The notes under the pieces were generated by a model. It saw only the letters and a program-made list of their open reading frames with translations, was not told the origin of the DNA and ran no database searches. This document shows, in pieces, positions 1 to 8,426 of a stretch of 64,000 bases of DNA. The DNA is taken from NCBI RefSeq assembly GCF_004025585.1, contig NZ_QTZO01000005.1, forward strand, positions 186,001 through 250,000, written 5' to 3'. Each line of letters starts with the position of its first letter. The first letter of the stretch is position 1. Source of the DNA: Pseudodesulfovibrio sp. S3 (lineage in GTDB: Bacteria > Desulfobacterota > Desulfovibrionia > Desulfovibrionales > Desulfovibrionaceae). The position numbers were made by a program, and so were the translations under genes.

Positions 1-777
1 CGGGGAAATGTTGCCGATCTCGTCCAGAAACAGGGTGCCGCCGTCCGCCGCTTCGATCAGTCCTTTCTTGTCCTTGACCGCGTGGGTGAAGGATCCCTTG
101 ACATGTCCGAATAGTTCGCTCTCCAGCAACGTGGGCTGGGTCGAGCCGCAGTCCACCACAACGAACGGCCCGTCGGCGCGGGGGCTGGCGTCATGCAGTC
201 TTCGCGCCGCCTTTTCCTTGCCTGTGCCGGACTCGCCGAACAATAGGACCAGGGCCGTGGACCGGGCCACGCGTTCGAGCAATTCCAGGAACCGGGCCAT
301 GGACGGGGCTTTGCCGCCCAGCAAGCCGTTTACAGCGGCCGGAGAATGTCCGGTCGGGGCCGCATCAATCGATTTCCCGCTGCTTGGGGCCGTGGTTCGG
401 CGTTCTTCCAGCCTGGCCCTGACCCGGCGTACCAGCTCCTTGCCGTCAAAGGGCTTGGTCAGGTAGTCGGCGGCACCGGCCTGGATGGACCCGACCGCAT
501 CGGGGATGGTCCCATGGGCCGTGAGCATGATGATGGGAATGTGCGGCCAGTTTTCCATCACTTCCTTGAGCAATCCCTGGCCGCCCATGCCCGGCATCTT
601 CACGTCGGATATGATCAGATCCACGGGCTCATAGGCCAACATTTCAAGGGCGGTTTCAGCCCGGTCGGCCAGCAGGGGGGTCAGGCCCGAGGAAAGGAGT
701 CTGGCCTCAAGCACCTGGAGGATATTCTCGTCATCGTCCACCACCAGGATGGTCGGGATGTCAATTTTTTTGCTCAT
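1..777 (-). CDS. NtrC-family sigma-54-dependent response regulator (partial)
   Basis: The gene runs off the left edge, so only the first 259 codons are visible. An N-terminal receiver domain carries the acidic pair near residues 14-16, the phosphoacceptor D58 in SDVKMPG, and the conserved T and K positions (MLTAHG, LTKPF). A linker leads to an AAA+ domain with Walker A GESGTGKE at residues 181-188 and the start of Walker B (LFLDEIG). The ATG lies in an ATGA overlap with the stop of the upstream kinase, so the two are translationally coupled and form a cognate pair. It should activate a sigma-54 promoter when phosphorylated; targets are unknown. The sigma-54-contacting loop reads GSFTHA instead of GAFTGA. 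The DNA-binding domain lies outside the window. Confidence 0.93.
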   Translation of the reverse strand, partial: MSKKIDIPTILVVDDDENILQVLEARLLSSGLTPLLADRAETALEMLAYEPVDLIISDVKMPGMGGQGLLKEVMENWPHIPIIMLTAHGTIPDAVGSIQAGAADYLTKPFDGKELVRRVRARLEERRTTAPSSGKSIDAAPTGHSPAAVNGLLGGKAPSMARFLELLERVARSTALVLLFGESGTGKEKAARRLHDASPRADGPFVVVDCGSTQPTLLESELFGHVKGSFTHAVKDKKGLIEAADGGTLFLDEIGNISP

Positions 778-2204
778 GCGATGTCCTTTGCGGGAGTGGA
801 GGGCAGGGAAAAAAAGAAGTTCGAGCCTTGCCCTGGTTCGCTTTCTACCCAGATGCGGCCGCCGTGGGCCAAGATGATGCGCTTGGAAATGGCCAGTCCG
901 AGTCCTGCGCCGTCAATGGAGTCACGTACCCCTGGTTCGCGGTAGTATTTATGGAAGACCCGGTCCTGTTCCTCGGGGGGAATGCCGGGACCGTTGTCCC
1001 GCACACAGAACAGGATGTCGTTGCGGCGTCCGGTTCCGGTGACGCTGACATGGCCTCCTTCCGGGGAAAACTTGATGCCGTTGCCGACCAGGTTCATGAG
1101 CACCTGACGGATGTGCCCGGTGTCCGCCGTCAGGGTCAGGGCGTCGTCGGCCTGGGATTCAAGGGTGACGGATTTGGCCCTGGCCGCAGGCAGCAGCCGT
1201 TCCAATGTGGATTCGATGAGCCGTTTCCCGTCCATGCTTTCGGGCCGGAGCACCAGCTCCTCGGACTCCATGCGGGAGACCGAGAGCAGCCGCGTCAGCA
1301 GGTCGGACAGTCGAGCCGATTCCTTTTCCGCAATCCTGAGGAACTGCCGCTGCTTTTCGTTGACCTCGCCGAAGGCGCCGGTCTCGATCAAGTCCACGGC
1401 CTCCCGGACCGAGGTCAGCGGCGTCCTGATCTCGTGGGAGAGCATGGCGATGAAGTCGGCGCGCATACGTTCCTCCCGGCGCAGACGGGCGGCCATGGCG
1501 TTGAAGGCCAGGGCGAGTTCGCCCAGTTCGTCGTTGGAAAGGATGCGTACGTCGCGGGGGGTGGCACCCGTGCCCAGTTCCCGGATGCCCGTGCGTACTT
1601 CGGCCAGGGAGCGGTTCAGGGTGTAGGCAAGGAGCAGGCTTCCTCCCACGCCCAGAATCAGGCAGGCAATGAGTCCGTACAGGCCGATATCCGCCGCCTG
1701 TTGCCCTGCTTCATGAAGCCTGGTCAGCCGGGCCTGCATGTCGGTCACGTTGTCGAGCAGGGATTGTTCCAGGATGTCGGTCCAGTCCCGGACAGTCACG
1801 TTTGGGGTCAGGTTGTCGCCCAACGTCTCGCCCGGGCCCAGGGTTATTTCGTATTCCGAAGTCAGTTCCTGCCATTCAGCCGTGTATTGGGGATGCTTTT
1901 TCAGAGTCTCGTTGAGGATTTCGCCGAACCGGGAGAGGTCTTCCACGATGAATCCGACGGCGGCTTCGTCTCCTCCCAGAAGTCGGTAGCGCCGGATGTT
2001 GTCCTGGACGCTGTAGAGCCGTTCCAGCATGCGCTGGATGGCGGAATCGAGGTCGTGGTTTTCCGTGACCAGACGGCTTGAGATCTCGGCGTCATGCCTG
2101 ACCTGCCGGAAAAGATAGGCTGAGGTGGCAAAGAACAGAATGATCAGGGCGCAGGCCCATATGGTGAGCTTGGTGGCGATATTCAGGTGGCGGACCGGGG
2201 ACAT
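774..2204 (-). CDS. membrane sensor histidine kinase
   Basis: This 476-residue protein has one membrane helix at about residues 13-33, a periplasmic sensor region of roughly 140 residues with no domain I recognise, and a second helix at about 174-196. A HAMP linker follows. The dimerisation/phosphoacceptor domain has H257 in SHEIRTPL. The ATPase domain shows an N box (NLVGNGIKF), a G1 box (DNGPGIP) and a G2 box (GAGLGLAIS). It should autophosphorylate on H257 and pass phosphate to the regulator whose ATG overlaps its stop codon. The signal is unknown. The helical periplasmic region resembles four-helix-bundle sensors, but that is inference. Confidence 0.93.
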   Translation of the reverse strand: MSPVRHLNIATKLTIWACALIILFFATSAYLFRQVRHDAEISSRLVTENHDLDSAIQRMLERLYSVQDNIRRYRLLGGDEAAVGFIVEDLSRFGEILNETLKKHPQYTAEWQELTSEYEITLGPGETLGDNLTPNVTVRDWTDILEQSLLDNVTDMQARLTRLHEAGQQAADIGLYGLIACLILGVGGSLLLAYTLNRSLAEVRTGIRELGTGATPRDVRILSNDELGELALAFNAMAARLRREERMRADFIAMLSHEIRTPLTSVREAVDLIETGAFGEVNEKQRQFLRIAEKESARLSDLLTRLLSVSRMESEELVLRPESMDGKRLIESTLERLLPAARAKSVTLESQADDALTLTADTGHIRQVLMNLVGNGIKFSPEGGHVSVTGTGRRNDILFCVRDNGPGIPPEEQDRVFHKYYREPGVRDSIDGAGLGLAISKRIILAHGGRIWVESEPGQGSNFFFSLPSTPAKDIA

Positions 2205-2268
2205 GCCATGTCTCTTAGTTCATTCGCGGGGCCAGGGCAATGCGCGCGGTGACGGCCTGGGAGACGAT

Positions 2269-2302
2269 ACTGCCCGCCGGACAGCGCGGTGCGGCGGGCA
2301 GT
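2269..2302. repeat. 11-bp perfect inverted repeat, possible weak terminator
   Basis: ACTGCCCGCCG and CGGCGGGCAGT are exact complements separated by 12 bases. The hairpin follows the acylphosphatase-like gene on the minus strand. There is no T-run on either side, so intrinsic termination is doubtful. Confidence 0.5.
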
Positions 2303-2325
2303 GCCTGTTGTCGTGAAAACTTCAT

Positions 2326-2598
2326 TCAGCCTCGTATTTCAAACTTGTCGTAAACCTTGTCATATTCAATGGGGAAGCCTGCGATTTCACCCTTGTCCAC
2401 AATGGGCGCTTCAGTCTTGAGGCGTTCCAGGAAAGCGGCGTAGTTGTCGTCGTCGCCCTGAAGCAGGATTTCGGCCTTGCCTTCGGCGATGTTGCGGACC
2501 CATCCGTTCAAATTGAGCCTTTGCGCGGCGTTCAGAACCCAAAGCTGAAAGTTGCCGCCGGTGACCTTGCCGTGAACAGTACACTTGTAGCTCTGCAT
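2326..2598 (-). CDS. acylphosphatase-like protein lacking the catalytic arginine
   Basis: The length (90 residues) and pattern are those of acylphosphatase, a small ferredoxin-like fold enzyme that hydrolyses acyl phosphates such as carbamoyl or acetyl phosphate. The N-terminal signature is recognisable (HGKVTGGNF, then LNGWVRN), and the asparagine of GWVRN is kept. The family signature G-R-V-Q-G-V-G-F-R is changed to G-K-V-T-G-G-N-F-Q, so the phosphate-binding arginine is glutamine. AGGAACC provides a ribosome site just upstream of the ATG. The gene appears monocistronic. It may be inactive, or may have become a binding protein. Confidence 0.85.
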   Translation of the reverse strand: MQSYKCTVHGKVTGGNFQLWVLNAAQRLNLNGWVRNIAEGKAEILLQGDDDNYAAFLERLKTEAPIVDKGEIAGFPIEYDKVYDKFEIRG

Positions 2599-2772
2599 GA
2601 GGAACCTCCGTTGCTGTTTTTCGGTATATATAAAGTATAAGATAAAAAAACGGGCATGGAAAGAGGGTGACCGTGGTGACGTTTGTCATTTCGGTGTTGC
2701 CTTGGTCTCGGGGAAAGAGTATCTTGCCTCCCTGCTCTGACCGCTTCGCATCCGTGAAGCTGAGGTTATCAT

Positions 2773-3369
2773 ATGCGCATTGTATGTTTTGTCGCTGCCT
2801 TGATAGCGGCGCTTGTCTTTTCGATTCCTGTCTGGGCCTCTCTACCCTATTACAACTCCGACATCGGGTACACTATCTGGCTGCCCAAGGGCTGGAGCGA
2901 GGTCTCGGAATGCGACCTCAAATCGGTTGAACAGGCTGGCACTCCGTTTCCTGTTCGGGGAATGATGCCCGACTGGCAGGCGGGGTATTGCAGTCCCGCC
3001 GAGGGCGGCGTTCACAGTCTGCTCGTGGAGGTCCAGCCGGGTCGGAAGATGCATGCCGCCGACATATCCAACTTCAATCGATTCATCGTCGAATCCATAA
3101 GCCGGTCAGGCCAGGCCCAGTGGCAGTTGCCCGATACGCCTCGTCTGACCCTCAAGGATGCCACCTACATTCAGGAAAAAAAGACCCTGCGGCTTGAGAG
3201 TGAGGTGGTGCATCGCGGTGAGACCATGCTCAGCCTGACCTACATCGTGTATACCAGGAAAGGCATGTTGACCTTTGTGGGGTATGTGGATCCGGGCGAT
3301 GCGCAAGCCAGGAAGAGCATCGACAAAGCCGTGCTCTCTCTGTATCTGGACGACAATATCCGGTACTGA
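2773..3369 (+). CDS. secreted protein of unknown function
   Basis: The 198-residue protein begins with a clear signal peptide (MRIVCFVAALIAALVFSIPVWA, cut near residue 22). The mature part is a mixed alpha/beta domain with DIGYTIWLPKGW near its start and alternating strands to the end. I recognise no catalytic motif. The YTIWLPKGW start recalls small periplasmic domains with a conserved W-x-P motif, but I cannot name the family. It is probably its own transcription unit; the next gene lies about 170 bases downstream. Confidence 0.75.
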   Translation: MRIVCFVAALIAALVFSIPVWASLPYYNSDIGYTIWLPKGWSEVSECDLKSVEQAGTPFPVRGMMPDWQAGYCSPAEGGVHSLLVEVQPGRKMHAADISNFNRFIVESISRSGQAQWQLPDTPRLTLKDATYIQEKKTLRLESEVVHRGETMLSLTYIVYTRKGMLTFVGYVDPGDAQARKSIDKAVLSLYLDDNIRY

Positions 3370-3541
3370 TCGTTTCGTTGACAGGCCGATGTCGGGCCGG
3401 ATACGATGCGCTCCGAAGTGAAAACATGGTCCCATGTGCGCATTTATTTGTCTGCGCATACGGCGTGGTCCGGGGCAGCGGCTTGGAATACCTGTTGTTT
3501 TGTCAGGCACGCCACTTGCTATTTTTTCAGCGGAGGCCCGA

Positions 3542-3781
3542 GTGAAGAAGATTCTTTTGGCAACAGTCCTCACTCTCATGATGCTCTCGCCGGTCCTGGC
3601 TGCGGATGTCCGCTTTCAGGCTGATCCTTTTCTCGTGGCCTCCAACCAAAACGGGCAGGGCAACAGGAAGAAAAAGGACGGGCAGACCGATCGCCAGCCT
3701 CCCATGCTCATTATCAAGGGCAAGGGCGGCAAGGTGACCGGGGTGCAACAGGAACCACCCGGCCCGAGAAAAAAGAAATAA
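3542..3781 (+). CDS. small secreted basic protein, unknown function
   Basis: A GTG start at 3542 is chosen over upstream in-frame ATGs because GGAGG lies 7 bases before it and a signal peptide (MKKILLATVLTLMMLSPVLA) begins exactly there. The product is 79 residues. The mature part is about 58 residues, low in complexity and rich in K, G, Q and P, ending in PRKKK. I recognise no domain. A strong bidirectional terminator follows directly. Confidence 0.7.
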   Translation: MKKILLATVLTLMMLSPVLAADVRFQADPFLVASNQNGQGNRKKKDGQTDRQPPMLIIKGKGGKVTGVQQEPPGPRKKK

Positions 3782-3793
3782 TGGTGTCAGCGC

Positions 3794-3831
3794 AAAAAGC
3801 CCCTGCAACCATAGGGTTGCAGGGGCTTTTT
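3794..3831. terminator. bidirectional intrinsic terminator
   Basis: AAAAAGCCCCTGCAACC and GGTTGCAGGGGCTTTTT form a long GC-rich stem flanked by A and T runs. It sits between two converging genes and can serve both. Confidence 0.92.
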
Positions 3832-3852
3832 GCGCGTTTTCGACGGCGTTGG

Positions 3853-4356
3853 CTACTGGGCGGTTCCGCAGGTCGGAATCTGCGGATCGGTACCGCTCTC
3901 CAACAGTTTGGTGCGGTACTCCTTGACCTCGTCCAGGGAGTTCCAGCCGTCGTACATTTCCATCCATGCATTGAAGTCCATGTACTCTTCGTCGAGGTGG
4001 GATTCATGCATCTTGAGCCAGACGTTGAAAATGTACATCTCCACCTTGAAGGTGGCGTTGTCGAACACCTGGGGCAGGACGGTCGCTTCGTATTTTTGGC
4101 CGTCCAATCGGGCCGCCACAAAGGAGCAGACATTGTCCTGGGATCGCTTGTAGTCGGTGATCGCGTTGTTCACCATGTCGGCGAAGCTGTGAAAAGCAGG
4201 GTGGTCCTCCCGGAGGGCCTCCATGACGGCGTCGGGGATTTCCACCCAGAGCGCATCGTCCTTTTCGGTGACGAAATAAAACCGGATCCACTGGTCGAAC
4301 TGGAATATCTCAAGGGCATCCTTGACCGCGTTTTTAATGCTGACACTTCTGATCAT
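3853..4356 (-). CDS. conserved-looking protein of unknown function
   Basis: The 167-residue protein has no signal peptide or membrane helix. It is rich in aromatic and acidic residues (for example FQFDQWIRFYFVTEKDD, and a stretch near residues 120-145 with many M, E, D and W). The ATG at 4356 follows AGAGGA by 8 bases, which favours it over longer in-frame starts. I do not recognise the family. It is flanked by a terminator downstream and by a divergent small gene upstream. Confidence 0.7.
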   Translation of the reverse strand: MIRSVSIKNAVKDALEIFQFDQWIRFYFVTEKDDALWVEIPDAVMEALREDHPAFHSFADMVNNAITDYKRSQDNVCSFVAARLDGQKYEATVLPQVFDNATFKVEMYIFNVWLKMHESHLDEEYMDFNAWMEMYDGWNSLDEVKEYRTKLLESGTDPQIPTCGTAQ

Positions 4357-4531
4357 TATGATAATCCTCTTGGAAAAATGGCTTGGAGCAGGGAATATGG
4401 ACATCAAGCGGGGCAGAGTCAAGGGAAAATCGGTTGTCGCGGGGGTAGACAAAGCGGTCGCAGTTGTTATATGAAGTGCGGCTCGCAAGAATGAAACGCC
4501 CTTACCGGGCTGAAATATCAAGGAGACAAAC

Positions 4532-4642
4532 ATGGCACGTCACAAGAAACATGAGCGCAAGAAAGAATTGGACCGTAAGCGTCATCGCCGCCAGAAGGCC
4601 ATCAAGGCAGCAATCAAGGAAGCCAAGGCCGCAAAAGCCTAA
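4532..4642 (+). CDS. 36-residue highly basic protein
   Basis: An AAGGAGA site lies 6 bases before the ATG. The product begins MARHKKHERKKELDRKRHRR and ends in an alanine/lysine-rich helix (AIKAAIKEAKAAKA). About half of the residues are K, R or H, and one long amphipathic helix is likely. It could bind RNA or the ribosome, judging only by composition; its length and charge are like those of very small ribosome-associated proteins. I do not assign a function. Confidence 0.65.
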   Translation: MARHKKHERKKELDRKRHRRQKAIKAAIKEAKAAKA

Positions 4643-4797
4643 GCTCGCTGTCGTCGAGCCGGTCGAATCGTTTGTGGGCACAGGGCCGACCTCAGCGTGG
4701 TGTTCGCGTCTGGGGAGGCATTGTACCTGCGGCCTCGCATCCAGTCTTGGTGAACAGTGTTCCGTTCGTAAAGTATTTTAAGTAGATAGTATTCGTC

Positions 4798-5121
4798 ATG
4801 CCGATTTACGAGTATCAGTGTCAGTCCTGCCATTCCCTGTTCGAGGAGTGGCAGTCCGGGTTTGAAGAACAGGATATGGAATGTCCCGAGTGCGGCGGTG
4901 AGTCCAAGAGGCTCATCTCGCATTCGTCTTTTCATCTGAAGGGATCCGGCTGGTATGCCGACGGGTATGGCGGAAAGAATGCCGGGGTTAAGCCTGGCGA
5001 AGCGCAGAAGCCTGTTGAAGGGAGTGGTGGCGACAGTACACCCGAATCCAAATCCGAAGCCGCTCCGGTTTCCAAATGTCCAGTTTCTGCGGACAAATCG
5101 AGCGCAGGCTCCGCATCCTAG
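4798..5121 (+). CDS. FmdB-family zinc-ribbon protein
   Basis: The protein has 107 residues. The N-terminus is the typical FmdB/CxxC regulatory-type zinc ribbon: MPIYEYQCQSC, then CPECGG about 25 residues later, giving four zinc-binding cysteines. This is followed by SFHLKGSGWYADGY, which is also conserved in the family. The tail (about 50 residues) is polar and likely disordered. The family is widespread but has no settled function, despite its original description as a putative regulator of formamidase or amidase genes. A terminator follows immediately. Confidence 0.88.
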   Translation: MPIYEYQCQSCHSLFEEWQSGFEEQDMECPECGGESKRLISHSSFHLKGSGWYADGYGGKNAGVKPGEAQKPVEGSGGDSTPESKSEAAPVSKCPVSADKSSAGSAS

Positions 5122-5131
5122 AGTATGCGCC

Positions 5132-5159
5132 AAAGGCAGCTATGGCTGCCTTTTTTTTT
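5132..5159 (+). terminator. intrinsic terminator
   Basis: AAAGGCAGC, a three-base loop, then GGCTGCC and a run of nine T residues. It ends the FmdB-family gene. Confidence 0.92.
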
Positions 5160-5246
5160 GGAGATCGACGCCCTTGAGTTTTATGGCTTCCTTGCCATAG
5201 TATGCCCCTGCAAGACCAAGCACCATAACGTGGAGTGTGAGAGACA

Positions 5247-6545
5247 ATGCTTGAACGGTATTCCCGTCCGGAGATGAGAGAGTTGTGGACCCTGGAAAAC
5301 AAATTTCGGGTCTGGCTTGAGGTGGAGCTGGCCGTGACCAAGGCCTGGACTGAAATGGGCGTAGTCCCCCAGGAAGCCTGTGACGAAATCCATGCCAAGG
5401 CAGACTTCGAGATCGATCGTATTCTGGAGATCGAGGAAACCACCAAGCATGACGTTATCGCCTTTTTGTCCGCAGTGGAGGAAAAGGTCGGTCCCAATTC
5501 TCGCTATATCCATCTGGGATGTACGTCCTCGGATATCGTGGACACGGCCAACGGCGTGCTCCTGACCCGCGCCGCCGACATCCTGGCTGCAGGCATCGAT
5601 CGCATTCTCGGAGTGCTCAAGGACCTGGCTTATAAGCACAAGGGGCTTATCTGCATGGGCCGCACGCACGGCATCCATGCCGAGCCGACCACCTACGGCC
5701 TCAAGTTTGCCGGGTTCTATGCCGAGTTTATGCGCCACAAGGAGCGGTTCGAAGCGGCCCGAAAGAGCATCCGTGTGGGCAAGCTCTCCGGTGCAGTGGG
5801 CACTTTCGCCCATCTCAGCCCTGAACTGGAAGAACGCACCTGCGCCATTCTGGGGCTTGAGGCCGATCCCCACTCCACCCAGATCGTACAGCGCGATCGC
5901 TATGCGCAGTTTTTCACCACCCTGGCCATGCTGGCCGGAGGCATCGAGCGCCTCGGGCTGGAACTTAGGCATTTGCAGCGCACAGAGGTTTCTGAGGTGG
6001 AGGAAGGCTTCTCCAAGGGCCAGAAAGGGTCGTCGGCCATGCCGCACAAGAAGAACCCCATTTCTGCGGAGAATCTCTGCGGTCTGGCCAGGCTCATCCG
6101 GTCGAACTCCGTGGCGGCCATGGAAAATCAGGCCCTGTGGCATGAGCGTGATATTTCCCACTCCTCTGTGGAGCGGATCATCATGCCGGATACCACGGCT
6201 CTGGTGGACTACATGCTGAATCGCATGTCCGGCGTGCTGGAACTGCTGGTGGTCAAGGAGGATGTCATCGAACGCAACCTCATGAGTTCCTTCGGTCTTT
6301 TCTACTCGCAGAGGGTGCTGAACAAGCTCATCGGCACCGGCCTCAAGCGGCAGGAAGCCTATGAAATGGTTCAGAAAGTGGCCATGCGTTGCTGGGCAGG
6401 CCGCATCCAATTCGAGGATGAAGTGCGTAACGATGCGGAAGTAAACAAACATCTTGTTTCTAACGACCTTGACGAAGCTTTCGACCCCTCGTATTACAAA
6501 CGATATGAGGATGTGGTTTTCAGCCGCGTCTTTGGGGGGAAGTAG
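5247..6545 (+). CDS. purB: adenylosuccinate lyase
   Basis: This 432-residue cytoplasmic enzyme of the fumarase/aspartase superfamily carries out two purine steps: SAICAR to AICAR, and adenylosuccinate to AMP. The superfamily signature SSAMPHKKNP is present at about residues 266-275, with the flexible-loop serine. Conserved HLGCTSSDIVDT and GRTHGIHAEPTT blocks carry the general acid/base histidines. A GAGAGA-type ribosome site precedes the ATG. Its stop is two bases before pyrE, so purine and pyrimidine genes share an operon. Confidence 0.97.
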   Translation: MLERYSRPEMRELWTLENKFRVWLEVELAVTKAWTEMGVVPQEACDEIHAKADFEIDRILEIEETTKHDVIAFLSAVEEKVGPNSRYIHLGCTSSDIVDTANGVLLTRAADILAAGIDRILGVLKDLAYKHKGLICMGRTHGIHAEPTTYGLKFAGFYAEFMRHKERFEAARKSIRVGKLSGAVGTFAHLSPELEERTCAILGLEADPHSTQIVQRDRYAQFFTTLAMLAGGIERLGLELRHLQRTEVSEVEEGFSKGQKGSSAMPHKKNPISAENLCGLARLIRSNSVAAMENQALWHERDISHSSVERIIMPDTTALVDYMLNRMSGVLELLVVKEDVIERNLMSSFGLFYSQRVLNKLIGTGLKRQEAYEMVQKVAMRCWAGRIQFEDEVRNDAEVNKHLVSNDLDEAFDPSYYKRYEDVVFSRVFGGK

Positions 6546-6547
6546 GT

Positions 6548-7105
6548 ATGACCGAGTTCAAGTCCAGGCTGGCAAAGCTGTTGCTCAGGCTTTCTTACAA
6601 GGAAGGCGACTTCACGCTGACTTCCGGCAAGAAGAGCGACTACTATTTCGATTGCAAACAGACAGCCCTGCACGCCGAGGGCGGCTATCTCATCGGGCGT
6701 CTTTTTTTCGAAATGCTCAAGGCCTATGATGTGGACGGCGTGGGCGGCATGACATTGGGCGCGGACCCACTGATCTCCGGGGTGACCGTGGTCTCCTATT
6801 TGGAAGGACGGCCGTTGCCGGGATTCATCATCCGCAAGAAATCCAAGGGGCATGGCACCGATCAATATCTTGAAGGATTGGCCAATTTCAGCAAGGGTGA
6901 CAAGGTCGTCCTGCTGGAAGATGTGTGCACCACGGGGGGGACCTTGATCACGGCCGCTGAACGCGTGCGGGATGCGGGCCTTGAGATCGTCGGTGTGTTG
7001 GCCGTTCTGGATCGTGAAGAGGGCGGCAGGGAAAAACTCAAGTCGGCGGGACTGGAATTGAATTCCATCTTTACCCGTCAGGAGTTGCTGGCTGCGGGAA
7101 GGTAG
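6548..7105 (+). CDS. pyrE: orotate phosphoribosyltransferase
   Basis: The enzyme (185 residues) makes orotidine 5'-phosphate from orotate and PRPP in pyrimidine synthesis. The PRPP-binding motif VVLLEDVCTTGGT is at about residues 118-130. The N-terminal block FTLTSGKKSDYYFDCK is typical of PyrE. The start lies two bases after purB, with GGGGGAAG as ribosome site inside the purB end. Length fits the short bacterial form. Confidence 0.96.
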   Translation: MTEFKSRLAKLLLRLSYKEGDFTLTSGKKSDYYFDCKQTALHAEGGYLIGRLFFEMLKAYDVDGVGGMTLGADPLISGVTVVSYLEGRPLPGFIIRKKSKGHGTDQYLEGLANFSKGDKVVLLEDVCTTGGTLITAAERVRDAGLEIVGVLAVLDREEGGREKLKSAGLELNSIFTRQELLAAGR

Positions 7106-7166
7106 ACAGGCGCGTCGGGGGAGACGTCGGTTAGGTTCGGGGAAAACCTGAGCGGGAAAGTGGTAG

Positions 7167-8426
7167 ATGCGTGTAGCAATCATTGTTCTGATTATCTTGA
7201 TGACTGTGAGCGCGGCCTGTGCAGAGGGCTGGGCGCCGGTGCTTTCGTCCCATGCGTATGGCCCGGAGCGGATCATTGCCGTGGACAAGCAGTCTCAGGA
7301 ATTGATCATGCTGGAACGCAAGTCGCCCTTGCACGAGGTTCGCCGCTTCCCGTGCACCACGGGACAGTCCCTCGGAGACAAGAGCGAGGAAGGCGATCTG
7401 CGCACCCCCGAAGGTATCTACTTCGTGGGGGGCCGCATCAATCGGAAGCTCGATTGGGGTCTCTACGGCAACATAGCGTATTCCTTGAATTATCCAAATC
7501 CAATAGATCGGATCAAGGGCAAGACCGGCAGCGGCATCTGGCTGCATGGTCGGGGCAAGACCTTTCTTCCGAGGGACACGCTGGGCTGCGTGGCGCTCAA
7601 GGTGCCGGACATGGAGCGCGTGGCCATGGAGGCCGCCTTCGGCACCCCTGTGGTCATTGCCAACGATCTGGACTGGTCTTCGGAGCCGGGCGAGAGCGAG
7701 GTCACGGCCCTGACCCTGGCCAAGAAGCTGGAAAGCTGGGCAACGGACTGGGGCAATAAGGACGAGGCTTTTTTTGCCTACTACGATGCCGAATCCATAG
7801 AATCGTCCGAAGGGTTGGTCTTCACGAATTTCGAGAACCACAAGCGGAACATTTTTGCGTCCCAGCCATGGATTCAGGTCATGGTCGACAATGTCCGGGC
7901 TATCCCCGGGCCCGGCTACTGGGTGACCTGGTTCGATCAGTATTATCGTGCTCCGGGAATAGCTTCGACCACCGGCAAGCGGTTTTACTGGCTCCGGGAC
8001 GCGGATGGAGAATGGCGTATTGCCGGGCGCGAATACACCCCGGCGTCGGAACAGCTGGATGCCAAATACCTGGCCGCCAAGTCCGAAGAGGTCCGGGAGG
8101 TGGTGGAGTCATGGCGAACTGCCTGGCTGTCCGCCGATGTGGAAGCCTACAAGAACTTCTATGTCTCCCAGGCCGATCAGGGGGGGAGAAAGGGCGCAAC
8201 CAACATTGCTGATTACAAAAAGACATTGTGGGACAAGACGCCTCCTGTTAAGCTTGAAGTTGATGGCCTGAAAGTGGCTTTGCACCCAAGGGGACTCAAG
8301 GTGGCCTTTGATCAGGTGTTTGAAGACGCCAGCGGATATGGCGATGCAGGCCGCAAGACCCTGGTCCTGATTCCGGACGGCGGTACCTGGAAAATCGGAA
8401 GTGAGGAGTGGAGACGAGGAAGATGA
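7167..8426 (+). CDS. Csd6/Pgp2-like YkuD-domain protein with NTF2-like C-terminus
   Basis: A signal peptide (residues 1-19) exports this 419-residue protein to the periplasm. Residues about 33-165 form a YkuD (L,D-transpeptidase fold) domain with catalytic H127 (IWLHGRG) and C141 (TLGC). Residues about 190-300 and 310-419 look like NTF2/SnoaL-type folds (WRIAGREY, WKIGSEEW endings). YkuD plus NTF2-like is the architecture of Helicobacter Csd6 and Campylobacter Pgp2, which are L,D-carboxypeptidases that trim tetrapeptides to tripeptides and help set helical shape. The second gene downstream is a Csd4/Pgp1-like enzyme, which supports this reading over an ordinary crosslinking L,D-transpeptidase. 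The stop overlaps the next start (ATGA). Confidence 0.82.
   Translation: MRVAIIVLIILMTVSAACAEGWAPVLSSHAYGPERIIAVDKQSQELIMLERKSPLHEVRRFPCTTGQSLGDKSEEGDLRTPEGIYFVGGRINRKLDWGLYGNIAYSLNYPNPIDRIKGKTGSGIWLHGRGKTFLPRDTLGCVALKVPDMERVAMEAAFGTPVVIANDLDWSSEPGESEVTALTLAKKLESWATDWGNKDEAFFAYYDAESIESSEGLVFTNFENHKRNIFASQPWIQVMVDNVRAIPGPGYWVTWFDQYYRAPGIASTTGKRFYWLRDADGEWRIAGREYTPASEQLDAKYLAAKSEEVREVVESWRTAWLSADVEAYKNFYVSQADQGGRKGATNIADYKKTLWDKTPPVKLEVDGLKVALHPRGLKVAFDQVFEDASGYGDAGRKTLVLIPDGGTWKIGSEEWRRGR

Noticed and set aside
828-2081. Long plus-strand open frame (417 codons) opposite the histidine kinase
   Set aside because: It is the complement of a well-supported kinase with all motifs, and its own product has no domain or ribosome site.
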